Shown here: in pieces, positions 19,611-29,677 of the stretch | How positions within the stretch are numbered: position 1 is the stretch's first letter | Layout of the letters: every line of letters starts with the position of its first letter | Source of the DNA: Legionella israelensis | GTDB lineage: Bacteria; Pseudomonadota; Gammaproteobacteria; Legionellales; Legionellaceae | Assembly: GCF_004571175.1 (NCBI RefSeq) | Contig: NZ_CP038273.1 | Span: 620,001 to 684,000 of the forward strand | DNA: 64,000 bases | Direction: 5' to 3' | Notes under the pieces: generated by a model | Told to the model about the DNA's origin: nothing | The model's input: the letters and a program-made list of their open reading frames with translations, nothing else | Database searches by the model: none | Program-made: the position numbers and the translations under genes

Positions 19611-20062
19611 AGATAACCCTTATTCAGATAATCCCTGGATTCTGTAACATGTTCTGTTCACAAAATATGAGAGCCTGGATACAAGCTCATTTATTTTGTC
19701 TCAAATGACAGAAAAACAGAAGTTTAATAAAATCATATACTTCATGCCAAGCTGTTCCAAGTTTTTTCACTGTTTTTTAAAAACACGGCCTCTTTATATC
19801 AGAGTCTATTGACTTTTCATTTCAGGGCAAATGCGCAAACGAAATGTCAACAGAACCTGGCATGAATTTCATAAATACAGACAAGAATTTAAATATAAAC
19901 CCTTAAAGCAATTGTACAGGAGTTTTTCGATGGTGATAGCAGAATTGAAGTTTTTAGTGATACAAAGCATTAAGCCGGCTTAATCATTATTTTTAATATA
20001 AAAACAGGCAAATACTTAGCTTATTACCTTTATCATATCAGTTGAAAAGCCGGACCAAATAT
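19611..20062. other. 452-bp region between clpX and lon
   Basis: No ORF of note. It must hold the lon promoter (minus strand) and the end of the clpX transcript. The only clear structure is the perfect palindrome ATTAAGCCGGCTTAAT at 19969-19984. No good heat-shock (CTTGAAA/CCCCAT) promoter could be found by eye. Confidence 0.5.
19969..19984. promoter_or_regulatory. 16-bp perfect palindrome
   Basis: ATTAAGCCGGCTTAAT, about 80 bp downstream of the clpX stop. Symmetry without a loop fits a dimeric regulator operator better than an RNA hairpin. The binding protein is unknown and the feature may be coincidental. Confidence 0.35.
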
Positions 20063-21337
20063 TTATTCTCTACCACTGAAGGCTTGCTTTGTATCTTCCC
20101 CTTCATATATTAATAATGGTTTACCCATATTATTAACAACATTATCATCAATCACCACTTTTTTCACACCATCAAGAGATGGTAATTCATACATGGTGTC
20201 TAATAGGATATTTTCAAGTATTGTCCTTAATCCTCGGGCGCCAATTTTACGATCCAACGCTTTTTTAGCAATAAGACGAAGAGCTTCTTCACGGAATTCC
20301 AGTTCAACATTTTCCATTTTGAACAGGGATTGGAATTGTTTAGTCAACGCATTTTTAGGTGTGGTTAAAATATCGACCAATGCATCTTCATCCAGTTCAT
20401 GTAACGTCGTTACGACGGGTAAACGACCGACAAATTCCGGGATTAAGCCATATTTTACCAAATCTTCGGACTCGAGCTGGGCTAGGATTTTAGCCAGTTC
20501 CTCGCTACTGTCTTTTTTGGAAGCCGGTGAGGCGGAAAAGCCTATACCTGACTTATCACTTCTTTCACGAATCAGTTTGTCTATTCCTGCAAATGCACCT
20601 CCGCAGATAAATAATATATTGGAAGTATCAACCTGGAGAAATTCCTGTTGCGGATGTTTACGGCCACCTTGTGGAGGAACAGAGGCAACAGTACCTTCAA
20701 TGAGTTTTAACAGAGCCTGCTGAACGCCTTCGCCAGAAACATCTCTCGTAATAGAGGGATTATCTGATTTTCGGGAAATTTTATCGATCTCGTCAATGTA
20801 AACAATGCCTTGCTGAGCCTTATCTACATCATAATCACATTTCTGCAATAATTTCTGAATGATATTTTCTACATCTTCTCCTACGTAACCGGCTTCAGTC
20901 AACGTAGTGGCATCAGCCATTGTAAATGGCACATTCAGAATGCGAGCCAAAGTCTGCGCTAACAAAGTCTTACCGCTTCCCGTAGGCCCGATTAATAAGA
21001 TGTTACTCTTGCTGAGCTCAACTCCGTCTTCATTTTTGTACTGCAATCGTTTGTAGTGGTTATAAACGGCTACGGATAAAACCTTTTTCGCTTGGGATTG
21101 TCCAATCACATATTCATCAAGAAAGGCAGATATTTCTTTGGGAGCAGGCAAGCGAATTTCAGTTTCTTCCTGAACTTCCTGTGTTTCTTCACGGATGATA
21201 TCATTACACAACTCAACACATTCATCACAAACAAACACAGAAGGCCCTGCAATCAGTTTTTTCACTTCATGCTGGCTCTTTCCGCAAAACGAACAATATA
21301 AAATTTTATCATCATTCCCGTTACCGGTTTTACTCAT
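20063..21337 (-). CDS. clpX: ATP-dependent Clp protease ATPase subunit ClpX
   Basis: AAA+ unfoldase that feeds substrates to ClpP. 424 residues. The N-terminal Cys4 zinc-binding domain (CSFCGKS...CDECVELC), Walker A GPTGSGKT, Walker [10 protein letters not shown] and the IGF loop (SGIGFSAS) that docks on ClpP are all present. Gene order tig-clpP-clpX is the standard one, although here 278 bp separate clpP and clpX. Confidence 0.98.
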   Translation of the reverse strand: MSKTGNGNDDKILYCSFCGKSQHEVKKLIAGPSVFVCDECVELCNDIIREETQEVQEETEIRLPAPKEISAFLDEYVIGQSQAKKVLSVAVYNHYKRLQYKNEDGVELSKSNILLIGPTGSGKTLLAQTLARILNVPFTMADATTLTEAGYVGEDVENIIQKLLQKCDYDVDKAQQGIVYIDEIDKISRKSDNPSITRDVSGEGVQQALLKLIEGTVASVPPQGGRKHPQQEFLQVDTSNILFICGGAFAGIDKLIRERSDKSGIGFSASPASKKDSSEELAKILAQLESEDLVKYGLIPEFVGRLPVVTTLHELDEDALVDILTTPKNALTKQFQSLFKMENVELEFREEALRLIAKKALDRKIGARGLRTILENILLDTMYELPSLDGVKKVVIDDNVVNNMGKPLLIYEGEDTKQAFSGRE

Positions 21338-21615
21338 CTAGAAACCCCTTTTTTACTACTTCACAACCTGCATCATAGCATATCAATGATAAGTGCCAAA
21401 TTTCACTTTAAGACCACAAAAAAACTCTGTCACAGGCTCTATTAAAATTTTAGACAATTCAAAAAAATTCGCCAGTTTGGCCGTTTCATCATAAAGCAAA
21501 CAAAAATTTGAGCAAAACGCTGTGCCAGCAAAGGCCGGTATCAGCCTTAATTTGTCGCCAGGAAATCTCATGACAGCACAACCTAAGTTCAAGCGTATAT
21601 AAACCTGGAATTTGT

Positions 21616-22257
21616 CTACTGCTCCTCTTTAGCAAATGCGCCTCGGTCGTAAAGCACTTTATCTACCAAGCCATATTCCGCGGATTTCTCTGCACTCATA
21701 AAGTTATCACGTTCAGTATCACGCATGATCTGATCAGGTGTTTTTCTGGTATGTTTTGCCATAATGCTGTTTAATCGCTCTCTCACAGCAAGAGTTTCTC
21801 GAGCATGGATTTCAATATCAGTAGCTTGTCCTCTATAACCGCCTAAAGGTTGATGAATCATTACACGGGAATTAGGCAAGCAATAACGTTTTCCTTCTGC
21901 ACCGGCACACAACAGCAAAGCCGCAGCACTAGCGGCTTGCCCAATACATAAAGTACTAACATCCGGTTTGATGAATTGCATGGTGTCATAGATCGCGAGA
22001 CCTGCAGTAACAACGCCGCCGGGAGAATTAATATAAAGAGAAATGTCTTTATCCGGATTTTCCGATTCCAGAAACAGCAACTGAGCTACGACAAGGTTAG
22101 CCATGTGATCTTCTACTTCGCCTAAAAGAAAAATAATTCTTTCTTTTAAAAGTCGGGAATAAATATCATAAGAGCGCTCTCCTCTTGAAGTTTGCTCTAT
22201 GACCATTGGCACAAGACCACTGGCATTACGAATGAGATTTTCTGAATACCCCGTCAT
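21616..22257 (-). CDS. clpP: ATP-dependent Clp protease proteolytic subunit
   Basis: Serine protease forming the tetradecameric chamber used with ClpX. 213 residues. The catalytic Ser lies in [14 protein letters not shown], the His in MIHQPLGG, and an Asp follows in the handle region. The start lies 2 bp after the tig stop, so tig and clpP are coupled. Confidence 0.97.
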   Translation of the reverse strand: MTGYSENLIRNASGLVPMVIEQTSRGERSYDIYSRLLKERIIFLLGEVEDHMANLVVAQLLFLESENPDKDISLYINSPGGVVTAGLAIYDTMQFIKPDVSTLCIGQAASAAALLLCAGAEGKRYCLPNSRVMIHQPLGGYRGQATDIEIHARETLAVRERLNSIMAKHTRKTPDQIMRDTERDNFMSAEKSAEYGLVDKVLYDRGAFAKEEQ

Positions 22258-22259
22258 GC

Positions 22260-23591
22260 TTAATCTCCTTTATTTTCATCATCTTTTTTAGGGTTCATCA
22301 CTTCATCATAGCTCAATTCTTTTTCTTTTATGGTGGCTTGTGAGACAATTTTTTCAGCAACGACATCTTCCAGAACCAATGCCTCAATCTCAGCCCTGTG
22401 CTCTTTATTACTTTTATATAATGAACGCAGTTCATCAGGTTTCTCATAAGCTCCGGCAAGCTTGTCGATAGTGGCCTCAACACGCTCATCATCAGCAATC
22501 AATTCATGCTTTTTAACGTATTCGGAAAACAACAGTCCGAGATGAACACGTCGCTTTGCCTGTTCCTCAAAAAGTTCACGAGGGAAATCAGGTATTTTTT
22601 CATTGTCATGATGCTCATGACCAAAAAGACGATGGTACATATCGTGCTTCAGATGCTCTATTTCCTTGTCAATCAAGGCTGCAGGCAGGTCAAAAACATT
22701 TATTTCCATTAATTTATCAAAGACTTTTTCCTTATTCATGGCATTGACTCGGCGTTCTAACTCCCTTTCCATGTTTTCTTTTATATCTTTTTTTAACGCC
22801 TCAACGCCACCTTCCCCGACATTGAATTTTTCAGCAAATGCATCGTTTAATTCCGGTTTTTCACCTTCCAGGATGTTTTTAATGGTTATTTTAAATGTTG
22901 CTTTCTTTCCAGCAAGTTCTTTATGTCCATAATCATCAGGAAAGTTCACATCAACATCAAATGTTTCATCTTTCTTATGCCCTTCAATACCTTCTTCGAA
23001 ACCTGGAATCATTGAGCCGGAGCCAATGATTACTTCGTAATCGTTAGCCGAACCGCCCTCAAAAGGCTCGCCATCAATGCTGCCTTCAAAATCAATAATG
23101 ACCTTATCGTCTTTTTTCACTTTACGAGAGACTTCTTTCCACTCCTTGTTTTGTTCTCGTAACCTTTCTATCATTTCATCTACGTCTTTATCTTTAACTT
23201 CACTTTTTATTCTTTCAACTTCTTTCTTATCCAGTTCCACAATCTCAAATTCAGGAAAAATTTCAAATGTTGCTGTATAGGTAAAATCTTTTCCAGCTTC
23301 TATGGTTTGAGGATCGACATAAGGATAGCCGGCTGGATTCAAATCTTTTTCTTTCAGGGCTTCATATAACGTAGATTGAACCATGTCTCTGGCAACTTCC
23401 TGACGGACGTTATCTGAAAAGCGGCTTTTAATCACGTGCATGGGAACTTTACCTGGACGGAAACCATCAATCTTTACTTTGCGAGCAAGATCTCTGAGAC
23501 GTTCGCTCACCTCTTCCTCAATTTTCTCGGCAGGTACGGATATGGTTAATTTTCTCTCTAAACCATTCAGGGTCTCAACAGAAACTTGCAT
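22260..23591 (-). CDS. tig: Trigger factor
   Basis: Ribosome-associated chaperone and peptidyl-prolyl isomerase. 443 residues from ATG at 23591, preceded by GAGAGGTGAT; a longer in-frame reading would run into the upstream tRNA-Leu and is rejected. It carries the ribosome-binding signature GFRPGKVP, a central FKBP-type domain ([17 protein letters not shown]...) and a helical C-terminal chaperone domain. The leader begins 34 nt after a four-tRNA operon, from which it is probably transcribed. Confidence 0.97.
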   Translation of the reverse strand: MQVSVETLNGLERKLTISVPAEKIEEEVSERLRDLARKVKIDGFRPGKVPMHVIKSRFSDNVRQEVARDMVQSTLYEALKEKDLNPAGYPYVDPQTIEAGKDFTYTATFEIFPEFEIVELDKKEVERIKSEVKDKDVDEMIERLREQNKEWKEVSRKVKKDDKVIIDFEGSIDGEPFEGGSANDYEVIIGSGSMIPGFEEGIEGHKKDETFDVDVNFPDDYGHKELAGKKATFKITIKNILEGEKPELNDAFAEKFNVGEGGVEALKKDIKENMERELERRVNAMNKEKVFDKLMEINVFDLPAALIDKEIEHLKHDMYHRLFGHEHHDNEKIPDFPRELFEEQAKRRVHLGLLFSEYVKKHELIADDERVEATIDKLAGAYEKPDELRSLYKSNKEHRAEIEALVLEDVVAEKIVSQATIKEKELSYDEVMNPKKDDENKGD

Positions 23592-23625
23592 TAAATCACC
23601 TCTCAGATATTTGACTTTCGACATA

Positions 23626-23710
23626 TGGTGCGAAAGGAGAGACTCGAACTCTCACGGGTTACCCCACTGGAACCTAAATCCAGCGCGTCTACCAGTTCCG
23701 CCACTTTCGC
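23626..23710 (-). tRNA. tRNA-Leu (TAG)
   Basis: 85 nt including CCA, with the long variable arm of class II tRNAs (GTGGGGTAACCCGT region) and anticodon TAG. Last tRNA of the Pro-Arg-His-Leu operon, 34 nt before the tig start. Confidence 0.97.
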
Positions 23711-23794
23711 TGACAGGATGGAATTATCGGATAGTATGTCTTTCTTGTAAAGACTCGTGAAGCAACTAAAATAATAGAACATTTTCTTTTGATG

Positions 23795-23871
23795 TGGGGT
23801 GAACGATGGGACTCGAACCCACGACAACCGGGATCACAACCCGGGGCTCTACCAACTGAGCTACGCTCACC
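23795..23871 (-). tRNA. tRNA-His (GTG)
   Basis: 77 nt including CCA. Anticodon GTG in loop TTGTGAT. It has the extra 5' G (position -1) opposite C73 that is specific to histidine tRNAs. Confidence 0.97.
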
Positions 23872-23945
23872 ATATTAAAACGACCAAGAATCAAGGCCTG
23901 TACAATAGCACAGAACAAATTTTGATTCAAAAACCTGCCTGCCTA

Positions 23946-24022
23946 TGGCACGCCCGGCAGGATTCGAACCTGCTACCCTCGGCTTAGAAGGCCGATGCTC
24001 TATCCAGATGAGCTACGGGCGC
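23946..24022 (-). tRNA. tRNA-Arg (TCT)
   Basis: 77 nt including CCA. Acceptor GCGCCCG pairs with CGGGCGT; anticodon TCT in loop CTTCTAA, reading the AGA/AGG codons. Confidence 0.97.
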
Positions 24023-24030
24023 ATTTGCAA

Positions 24031-24107
24031 TGGTCGGGGTGGAGGGATTCGAACCCCCGACATCCTGCTCCCAAAGCAGGCGCGCTACCAGACTGCGCTA
24101 CACCCCG
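24031..24107 (-). tRNA. tRNA-Pro (TGG)
   Basis: 77 nt including CCA. Acceptor CGGGGTG, anticodon TGG in loop TTTGGGA. First gene of the four-tRNA operon; a consensus promoter lies directly upstream. Confidence 0.97.
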
Positions 24108-24133
24108 TAACCCGTCTTAAAGACAGAGCGCAA

Positions 24134-24162
24134 ATGATACTCGCTGCTTTTACCAAGGTCAA
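24134..24162 (-). promoter_or_regulatory. Promoter of the Pro-Arg-His-Leu tRNA operon
   Basis: On the minus strand TTGACC - 17 bp - TATCAT, followed by the GC-containing stretch TTGCGCTCTG around the start of transcription, which resembles the discriminator of stringently controlled stable-RNA promoters. Located 27 bp ahead of tRNA-Pro. Confidence 0.8.
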
Positions 24163-24301
24163 TACTTTCTGTAAATCATATTTTTGATGATGATAGGCTT
24201 TAAATAAAATCATGATTCCAGACATTAAGATTTGGCAAATCCTTTACCTTATCACCTCTTTTAAGTTAAATTTTTCATTTAATATCTAATCCATATAAAT
24301 A

Positions 24302-25531
24302 ATGAAAATACGCTTATTGCCTTTATTTGACAGTATTCATCAGTTGCATAAAAACATGGAAAACGTAGTCCTCCCTAATCCGGTGTATGTAAAAGATTTC
24401 CTCCATGCTTTGAATTTTCTCAAAAGTTATTCTGGAAGTCTTGGAACCTTTAACAGTTACCGAAGAGAGGTTGAACGACTACTCCAATGGTGCTGGCATA
24501 TCAAAAAAATGATGCTGCCGGAACTTAAACGTGATGACATTGAGGAATATCTCCGCTTTTGCCAAAATCCACCCAAATCCTGGATTGCTTTGAAAAAAGT
24601 ACCACGATACATTGAAAAAGATGGTAAATATCAACCTAATGAGAACTGGCGCCCTTTTGTCGTCACCTTGCGTAAATCGGCCAGGAAACAAGGCGCTACC
24701 GCATCCGTAGAACAATTTAATCTCTCGCAGGGAGCCATTCAGGAAATCTTTGCCATTCTCAGCACTTTTTTTAATTTTTTAATTGCTGAAGAATATATGA
24801 ACTCAAATCCCGTGGCTCTGATTAGGCAAAAAAGTAAATTCATTCGTAAGAAACAACAAAATGCACCTATCCGACGCTTAAGTAATGAGCAATGGCAAAC
24901 GGTTCTTGATGTCGCAGAAGAGCTCGCTCTCGAGAATCCAGAAAAACATGAGCGAACGAGATTTATACTCAGTTTATTGTTTGGCATGTACTTAAGAATT
25001 TCCGAGTTGGCAGCCAGTGAGCGCTGGATTCCTACCATGAATGATTTTTCCAAAGACAGTTACGGTCATTGGTGGTTTACCACCGTCGGTAAAGGTAACA
25101 AGGAACGACAAATCGCCGTCAGCGAAGCCATGCTTGAGAGTCTTATACGCTGGCGCAGCTTTTTAGGATTACCCCCTCTTCCCTCGCCATCAGACAATTT
25201 CCCGCTCATTCCCAAAATACGTGGAACAGGCCCTATGAGTGATACGGCACCTATTCGCAGACTGGTTCAGTTGTGCTTTGATAAAGCAGCCGAGCAGCTG
25301 CGACAGGCAAACCGTCCGGAAGAAGCCGATAACCTGGCCGCCGCTACCGTCCACTGGCTCAGGCATACGGGAATTTCGGAAGATGTGAAAACAAGGCCAC
25401 GGGAACATGTGCGTGATGATGCCGGACATAGTTCCAGTGCAACGACGGATCGGTACATTGATGTGGAAAAACAGGAACGTTACCGATCGGCACGTAAAAA
25501 AAGGATTGTTCCAACTGCCGAGACTCAATGA
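24302..25531 (+). CDS. Tyrosine recombinase / integrase
   Basis: 409-residue site-specific recombinase. An N-terminal SAM-like DNA-binding region is followed by a catalytic domain with R232 (in YLRISE), K264 (GKGNKER), H351 and R354 (HWLRHT), H376 (DAGHSS) and Y385 (TDRYID): the complete catalytic set, so it is probably active. No excisionase or phage genes lie nearby and no att repeat was seen. It lies on the 5' side of tRNA-Pro, which does not fit ordinary integration into a tRNA 3' end. It could be a resident chromosomal recombinase or a stranded remnant of an island. Confidence 0.88.
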   Translation: MKIRLLPLFDSIHQLHKNMENVVLPNPVYVKDFLHALNFLKSYSGSLGTFNSYRREVERLLQWCWHIKKMMLPELKRDDIEEYLRFCQNPPKSWIALKKVPRYIEKDGKYQPNENWRPFVVTLRKSARKQGATASVEQFNLSQGAIQEIFAILSTFFNFLIAEEYMNSNPVALIRQKSKFIRKKQQNAPIRRLSNEQWQTVLDVAEELALENPEKHERTRFILSLLFGMYLRISELAASERWIPTMNDFSKDSYGHWWFTTVGKGNKERQIAVSEAMLESLIRWRSFLGLPPLPSPSDNFPLIPKIRGTGPMSDTAPIRRLVQLCFDKAAEQLRQANRPEEADNLAAATVHWLRHTGISEDVKTRPREHVRDDAGHSSSATTDRYIDVEKQERYRSARKKRIVPTAETQ

Positions 25532-25684
25532 TCGAATCAGTTCCAAGCCATTTATTCTTAACTCACTCAGATGACGCAGCACAGTATTTTAGGATTGCAC
25601 CCACATGAGTTGATAAATTTGTCGAAAGCACAGCATGTCCTGTAGAATTAGCCATTATAAAAGTTTTCATCCTTTTTTATTGAC

Positions 25685-27538
25685 ATGATCACAATTCAGC
25701 AGGTTACTCTCACACGCGGCAATAAACAATTGCTCGATAAAGCAAGTGCAAGCTTACATGAAAAACAAAAAATTGGTCTGATTGGGCAAAACGGCTGTGG
25801 AAAATCCAGCCTATTTAGTCTCATTCTTGGTGAATTGACGGTGGATCATGGTGAATGCCAGATCAATACTCATCTTCGCATTAGTCATTTATCCCAGCAA
25901 TTGCCGGACAGTACCGTATCTGCTCTTGAGTTTGTTCTTGCCGGCGACGAAGATTATTCTCGTATACAGCAGCAATTGAATGAGGCAGAAAAAAATGGTG
26001 ATGATAAAACAATTCTTGTCTGTCATGAAGAATTAGCCCAAACGTCGGGATACAGCAAACCGGCGCAGGCAGCCACGATCATGGCCGGACTCGGATTTAG
26101 CAATGAAGAGCAATCCTTACCGGTTAACCATTTTTCAGGCGGCTGGCGAATGCGTCTCAGCCTCGCCCGATGCTTAATGAAACCCGCTGATTTACTCTTG
26201 CTGGATGAACCAACCAACCATTTGGATATGGAAGCTATTTTCTGGCTTGAGCGCTGGCTCAAACAAAGCCCGTGCAGCATTATTCTCATTTCTCATGATA
26301 GGGAATTTCTTGATGCCGTTGTATCCCATATTTTACATATAGAGCATCAAAAAGCCATTTTATACAGCGGAAACTACAGTCGTTTTGAACAAACGAGGGC
26401 GGAAAAACTGGCTTTGCAGCAAGCACAATACGAAAAACAGCAAAGCAAAATAAAGCATATGATGTCTTTCGTCAATCGTTTTAAAGCTAAAGCAACTAAA
26501 GCCAAACAGGCACAAAGCCGAATCAAGGCAATAGAAAAAATGGAACAAATTGCTCAAGCACAACTGGATTCTCCTTTCTCCTTCGAGTTTTACCCTTGCC
26601 CAAAAGCTGGCAAACCTTTAGTAAGCTGTGAGAAAATGGGTGCCGGTTATTCTGAAACGATTATTTTAAAAAATATCAGCCTATCTTTAAATCCTGGCGA
26701 TCGTATCGCTTTATTGGGGCCTAACGGAGAAGGCAAATCAACGTTTATAAAAACATTAACAGGAGCACTTAGTCCTCTGTCTGGAACAGTTTACCGCAAT
26801 TCCAATTTAACCATTGGTTATTATGCTCAACATCAGTTAGAAGAACTCGATGATCATTTAAGTCCAATGGAAACCATTCAGTTACTGTCTCCAGAAGCCA
26901 AAGAACAAATTATTCGTGATTTTCTGGGAAGCTTTAATTTTATGGGCGATATGGCCGTGCATAGCATTCAGCATTTTTCCGGAGGTGAAAAAGCACGTCT
27001 TGCCCTTGCCAAACTGGTTTGGCAAAAACCAAATCTGTTATTATTGGATGAGCCGACGAACCATTTGGATTTAACCATGCGTTCTGCCATCGAAATTGCT
27101 TTGCAAAGTTATGAAGGCGCCTTGATCCTAATATCCCATGATCGACATTTATTACGTACGAGCGTGGATGATTTCTATCTGATTTATCAACAGAAGGTTC
27201 AACCATTTAAAGGCGATCTGGATGATTACTATCAATGGCTGCTAAACAAAAAACATGCGTCATCTTCTGACCAGCCGCCTACGATTTCAGCCAACATGGA
27301 ATACAAGCAGAGAAAAACAGCGCAAAACCGCCTGAAAAAACTGGAACAAATCATTGAGGTCCATCAGGCTAAACTTCAAAAACTTGAAACTATCCTGGCT
27401 GATAATGAGCTTTATGAGAACACATATCAGATGGAATTAAATCGCCTGTTAAATGAAAGACATTCGCTTCAGCACACATTAAACCAGGCGGAAAGCGAGT
27501 GGTTAGAGTTAATGACAGAGCTTGAAGAAAACAGATAG
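25685..27538 (+). CDS. ABC-F ATPase, YheS/Uup-like
   Basis: 617 residues, two ABC ATPase domains and no membrane segments, as in the ribosome-associated ABC-F translation factors. Walker A sites GQNGCGKSS and GPNGEGKST, signature motifs FSGGWRMRLSLA and FSGGEKARLALA, both with LLLDEPTNHLD. A charged inter-domain linker follows the first domain and a coiled-coil tail occupies about residues 535-617. Closest in layout to YheS. Its role in resolving stalled translation is inferred from the family. Confidence 0.9.
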   Translation: MITIQQVTLTRGNKQLLDKASASLHEKQKIGLIGQNGCGKSSLFSLILGELTVDHGECQINTHLRISHLSQQLPDSTVSALEFVLAGDEDYSRIQQQLNEAEKNGDDKTILVCHEELAQTSGYSKPAQAATIMAGLGFSNEEQSLPVNHFSGGWRMRLSLARCLMKPADLLLLDEPTNHLDMEAIFWLERWLKQSPCSIILISHDREFLDAVVSHILHIEHQKAILYSGNYSRFEQTRAEKLALQQAQYEKQQSKIKHMMSFVNRFKAKATKAKQAQSRIKAIEKMEQIAQAQLDSPFSFEFYPCPKAGKPLVSCEKMGAGYSETIILKNISLSLNPGDRIALLGPNGEGKSTFIKTLTGALSPLSGTVYRNSNLTIGYYAQHQLEELDDHLSPMETIQLLSPEAKEQIIRDFLGSFNFMGDMAVHSIQHFSGGEKARLALAKLVWQKPNLLLLDEPTNHLDLTMRSAIEIALQSYEGALILISHDRHLLRTSVDDFYLIYQQKVQPFKGDLDDYYQWLLNKKHASSSDQPPTISANMEYKQRKTAQNRLKKLEQIIEVHQAKLQKLETILADNELYENTYQMELNRLLNERHSLQHTLNQAESEWLELMTELEENR

Positions 27539-27582
27539 CAAGTAACCTGTCTATCAGGTATGTCTCCGGCTATAAATTGTGG

Positions 27583-27783
27583 TCATTTGTTGAAAAACCA
27601 TAAAATAATCATGATCAACAGGCTAATAATAATGCATGTTGTCACGGGAAAATAAAAAGTAAAATGACCCTTACGGAAAATAATATCGCCTGGCAAACGG
27701 CCAAAACCAATTTTTTTAAGTATTGGCCAGGCTAAAGCCAAGAGGATGAATACAATTCCTAAAATGATCAGTAATTTCTGCAT
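27583..27783 (-). CDS. DUF2905 small membrane protein
   Basis: 66 residues with two transmembrane helices around the conserved loop GFGRLPGDIIFRKGHFTFYFP, which identifies DUF2905. Function unknown. It lies downstream of rnc on the same strand and may be the last gene of that cluster. Confidence 0.88.
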   Translation of the reverse strand: MQKLLIILGIVFILLALAWPILKKIGFGRLPGDIIFRKGHFTFYFPVTTCIIISLLIMIILWFFNK

Positions 27784-27836
27784 TTTTTAAATAAGCCTTA
27801 GATTTCATGAACAAAACTTTTCACGTTCGGCATCAA

Positions 27837-28517
27837 CTATGTTTTTACGTTTTGTAATAATTTCCTGGCCGCTTCCTGTTCTGCCTTGCGTCGGGTACTT
27901 CCTTGACCGGTTGCACTTTTTTTTAATTCGGGAACAGAAGCTTTAATATAAAAAACCTGATTGTGCTCTTCCCCCTCTACAGAGATCAATTCATACACCG
28001 GCAATGCCATTTTATAAGCCTGAAGATATTCTTGTAATTGTGTCTTAGCATCTTTAAGGCTTTCATTCAAACTGGGATCATGTAATCTTGAACGATACAA
28101 TTTCAAAATGACGCGTTCAACCGCATCCAGTCCACCATCAAGAAACACCGCGGCAAAAATGGCCTCAAGACTGTCAGAAAGAATTGAAGCACGCCGAAAG
28201 CCACCGCTTTTAAGTTCTCCCTGACCCAGTTTAAGATAATCGCCAAGATGAATTTCCAGAGCAATTTCCGCCAGTGTTTCTCCTTTCACTAAAAAAGCAC
28301 GTAGCCGACTGAGCTTGCCTTCGCTTTGTTCAGTAAAGTGTTTAAACAGCTGATGGGCGATGACGAAATTGAGAATGGAATCACCTAAAAATTCCAAGCG
28401 TTCATTATTGATGCTGCCAGCACTTCGGTGTGTCAAAGCCTGTTCAAGATAACGGCGATTCTTAAAACGATAATCTAAATGCCTGTATAAAGGACTTAAA
28501 TCAGTCTTCTTTTCCAA
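27837..28517 (-). CDS. rnc: Ribonuclease III
   Basis: Double-strand-specific endoribonuclease for rRNA and mRNA processing. 226 residues. The RNase III signature NERLEFLGDSILN near residue 40 holds the Mg-binding acidic residues; a double-stranded-RNA-binding domain occupies about 155-224. The start overlaps the upstream DUF4845 gene by 17 bp, giving the usual lepA-lepB-DUF4845-rnc order. Confidence 0.97.
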   Translation of the reverse strand: MEKKTDLSPLYRHLDYRFKNRRYLEQALTHRSAGSINNERLEFLGDSILNFVIAHQLFKHFTEQSEGKLSRLRAFLVKGETLAEIALEIHLGDYLKLGQGELKSGGFRRASILSDSLEAIFAAVFLDGGLDAVERVILKLYRSRLHDPSLNESLKDAKTQLQEYLQAYKMALPVYELISVEGEEHNQVFYIKASVPELKKSATGQGSTRRKAEQEAARKLLQNVKT

Positions 28518-28893
28518 TGCGAACCTCTATCTTATCTTCAAAATTAAACAATAAACTAATATTGGACACGAGAGGTCGGGTTACTTGATAGTTAACAGTT
28601 ACTACATAAGTGTGCATCCCTTCTGGCTTGATTTGAACACCATCCTTCACGACTTCATCCACACCATTGACATAAAATTGATGATTCAGCCTTTTCTTTA
28701 AAACATGAACATTCATTTCAGTGCTTAGTCCAAACTCTGAAGGCGGTAATTGATTCATTGAGCGAACAGAACTAATGACTGAATGATGTTGAATATATAC
28801 TGGTACGATACGCATCAGCACAATACCCAATATGATCACTGCAGCGGCGATAATTAACATGCCAATTAACGTCATTCCGTGTTGTTTACGCAT
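28501..28893 (-). CDS. DUF4845 membrane protein
   Basis: 130 residues. An N-terminal transmembrane helix resembling a pilin-type leader (GMTLIGMLIIAAAVIILGIV) is followed by a soluble domain. The sequence and its fixed position between lepB and rnc mark the DUF4845 family. Function unknown. Confidence 0.88.
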   Translation of the reverse strand: MRKQHGMTLIGMLIIAAAVIILGIVLMRIVPVYIQHHSVISSVRSMNQLPPSEFGLSTEMNVHVLKKRLNHQFYVNGVDEVVKDGVQIKPEGMHTYVVTVNYQVTRPLVSNISLLFNFEDKIEVRIGKED

Positions 28894-28905
28894 CCATCAA
28901 CTCCT

Positions 28906-29661
28906 TTAACGAATTACATGTCCTATCTGAGACCATCTGATACTGCCTGTATGACTGTTCCAGCTCATCCAGACAAGAAAGGCTTTGCCTCGTAAATATT
29001 GATCAGAAACAAAACCCCAGTAACGGCTGTCAGCACTGTCATCACGATTATCACCCATCATGAAATACTGACCTTTGGGCACTTCTATATCAAAATCAAC
29101 CGATGGAAAATCAGGACGAATATAAATATCATGCTCAACACCATTAATATTTTCCCGATATTTAGCCACCGGCTGCCCTGAACTTTCATCCGTCGTGTAT
29201 TCAATAAAAGTTTGTTTGGCTTCTTTCCCGTTAATGGTTAATACCTTGTTATGATAGCTTATTTTATCTCCACCCACACCTATCACTCGCTTGATATAGT
29301 CATAGGATGGATCCGGCGGCCAACGGAATACAGCAATATCCCCTTTTTTAGGCTTGGATACAGGTAGAAATTTATTTTCCAGCACCGGCAAACGCAAACC
29401 ATAAGCAAACTTATTCACAGCAACAAAGTCACCTACCTTTAAGGTAGGCTCTAAGGAGCCTGAAGGAATACGAAATGGCTCGACAAGAAAAGAGCGTAAC
29501 AGAAGAACAATAACGAACACAGGAAAAAAGGAACGTGAATACTCAATGATTTTATTCGGTTTTTGATCAGCTTTCCGCCTCTTGGCCCAGAAAAGCACAT
29601 CTAACAAGTAGATAACGCCACTGACAAGGGATAAAATAACTAATAAAAGAGCAAAATTCAT
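28906..29661 (-). CDS. lepB: Signal peptidase I
   Basis: Inner-membrane endopeptidase removing Sec signal peptides. 251 residues, two N-terminal membrane segments, catalytic Ser in PSGSLEPTL (the usual Met after the Ser is Leu) and Lys in YIKRVIGVGGD, plus the conserved GDNRDDSADSRYWG box. Follows lepA by 16 bp. Confidence 0.96.
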   Translation of the reverse strand: MNFALLLVILSLVSGVIYLLDVLFWAKRRKADQKPNKIIEYSRSFFPVFVIVLLLRSFLVEPFRIPSGSLEPTLKVGDFVAVNKFAYGLRLPVLENKFLPVSKPKKGDIAVFRWPPDPSYDYIKRVIGVGGDKISYHNKVLTINGKEAKQTFIEYTTDESSGQPVAKYRENINGVEHDIYIRPDFPSVDFDIEVPKGQYFMMGDNRDDSADSRYWGFVSDQYLRGKAFLVWMSWNSHTGSIRWSQIGHVIR

Positions 29662-29677
29662 ACATTAATTCCAATGA

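Noticed and set aside
21383-21592. 69-residue minus-strand ORF between clpX and clpP
   Set aside because: No ribosome site or family. Its IPAFAGT-like stretch looks like translated intergenic repeat sequence.
24031-25531. Integrase beside tRNA-Pro as the border of a genomic island
   Set aside because: The integrase lies on the 5' side of the tRNA, no repeat of the tRNA 3' end is visible, and the following genes are core functions.
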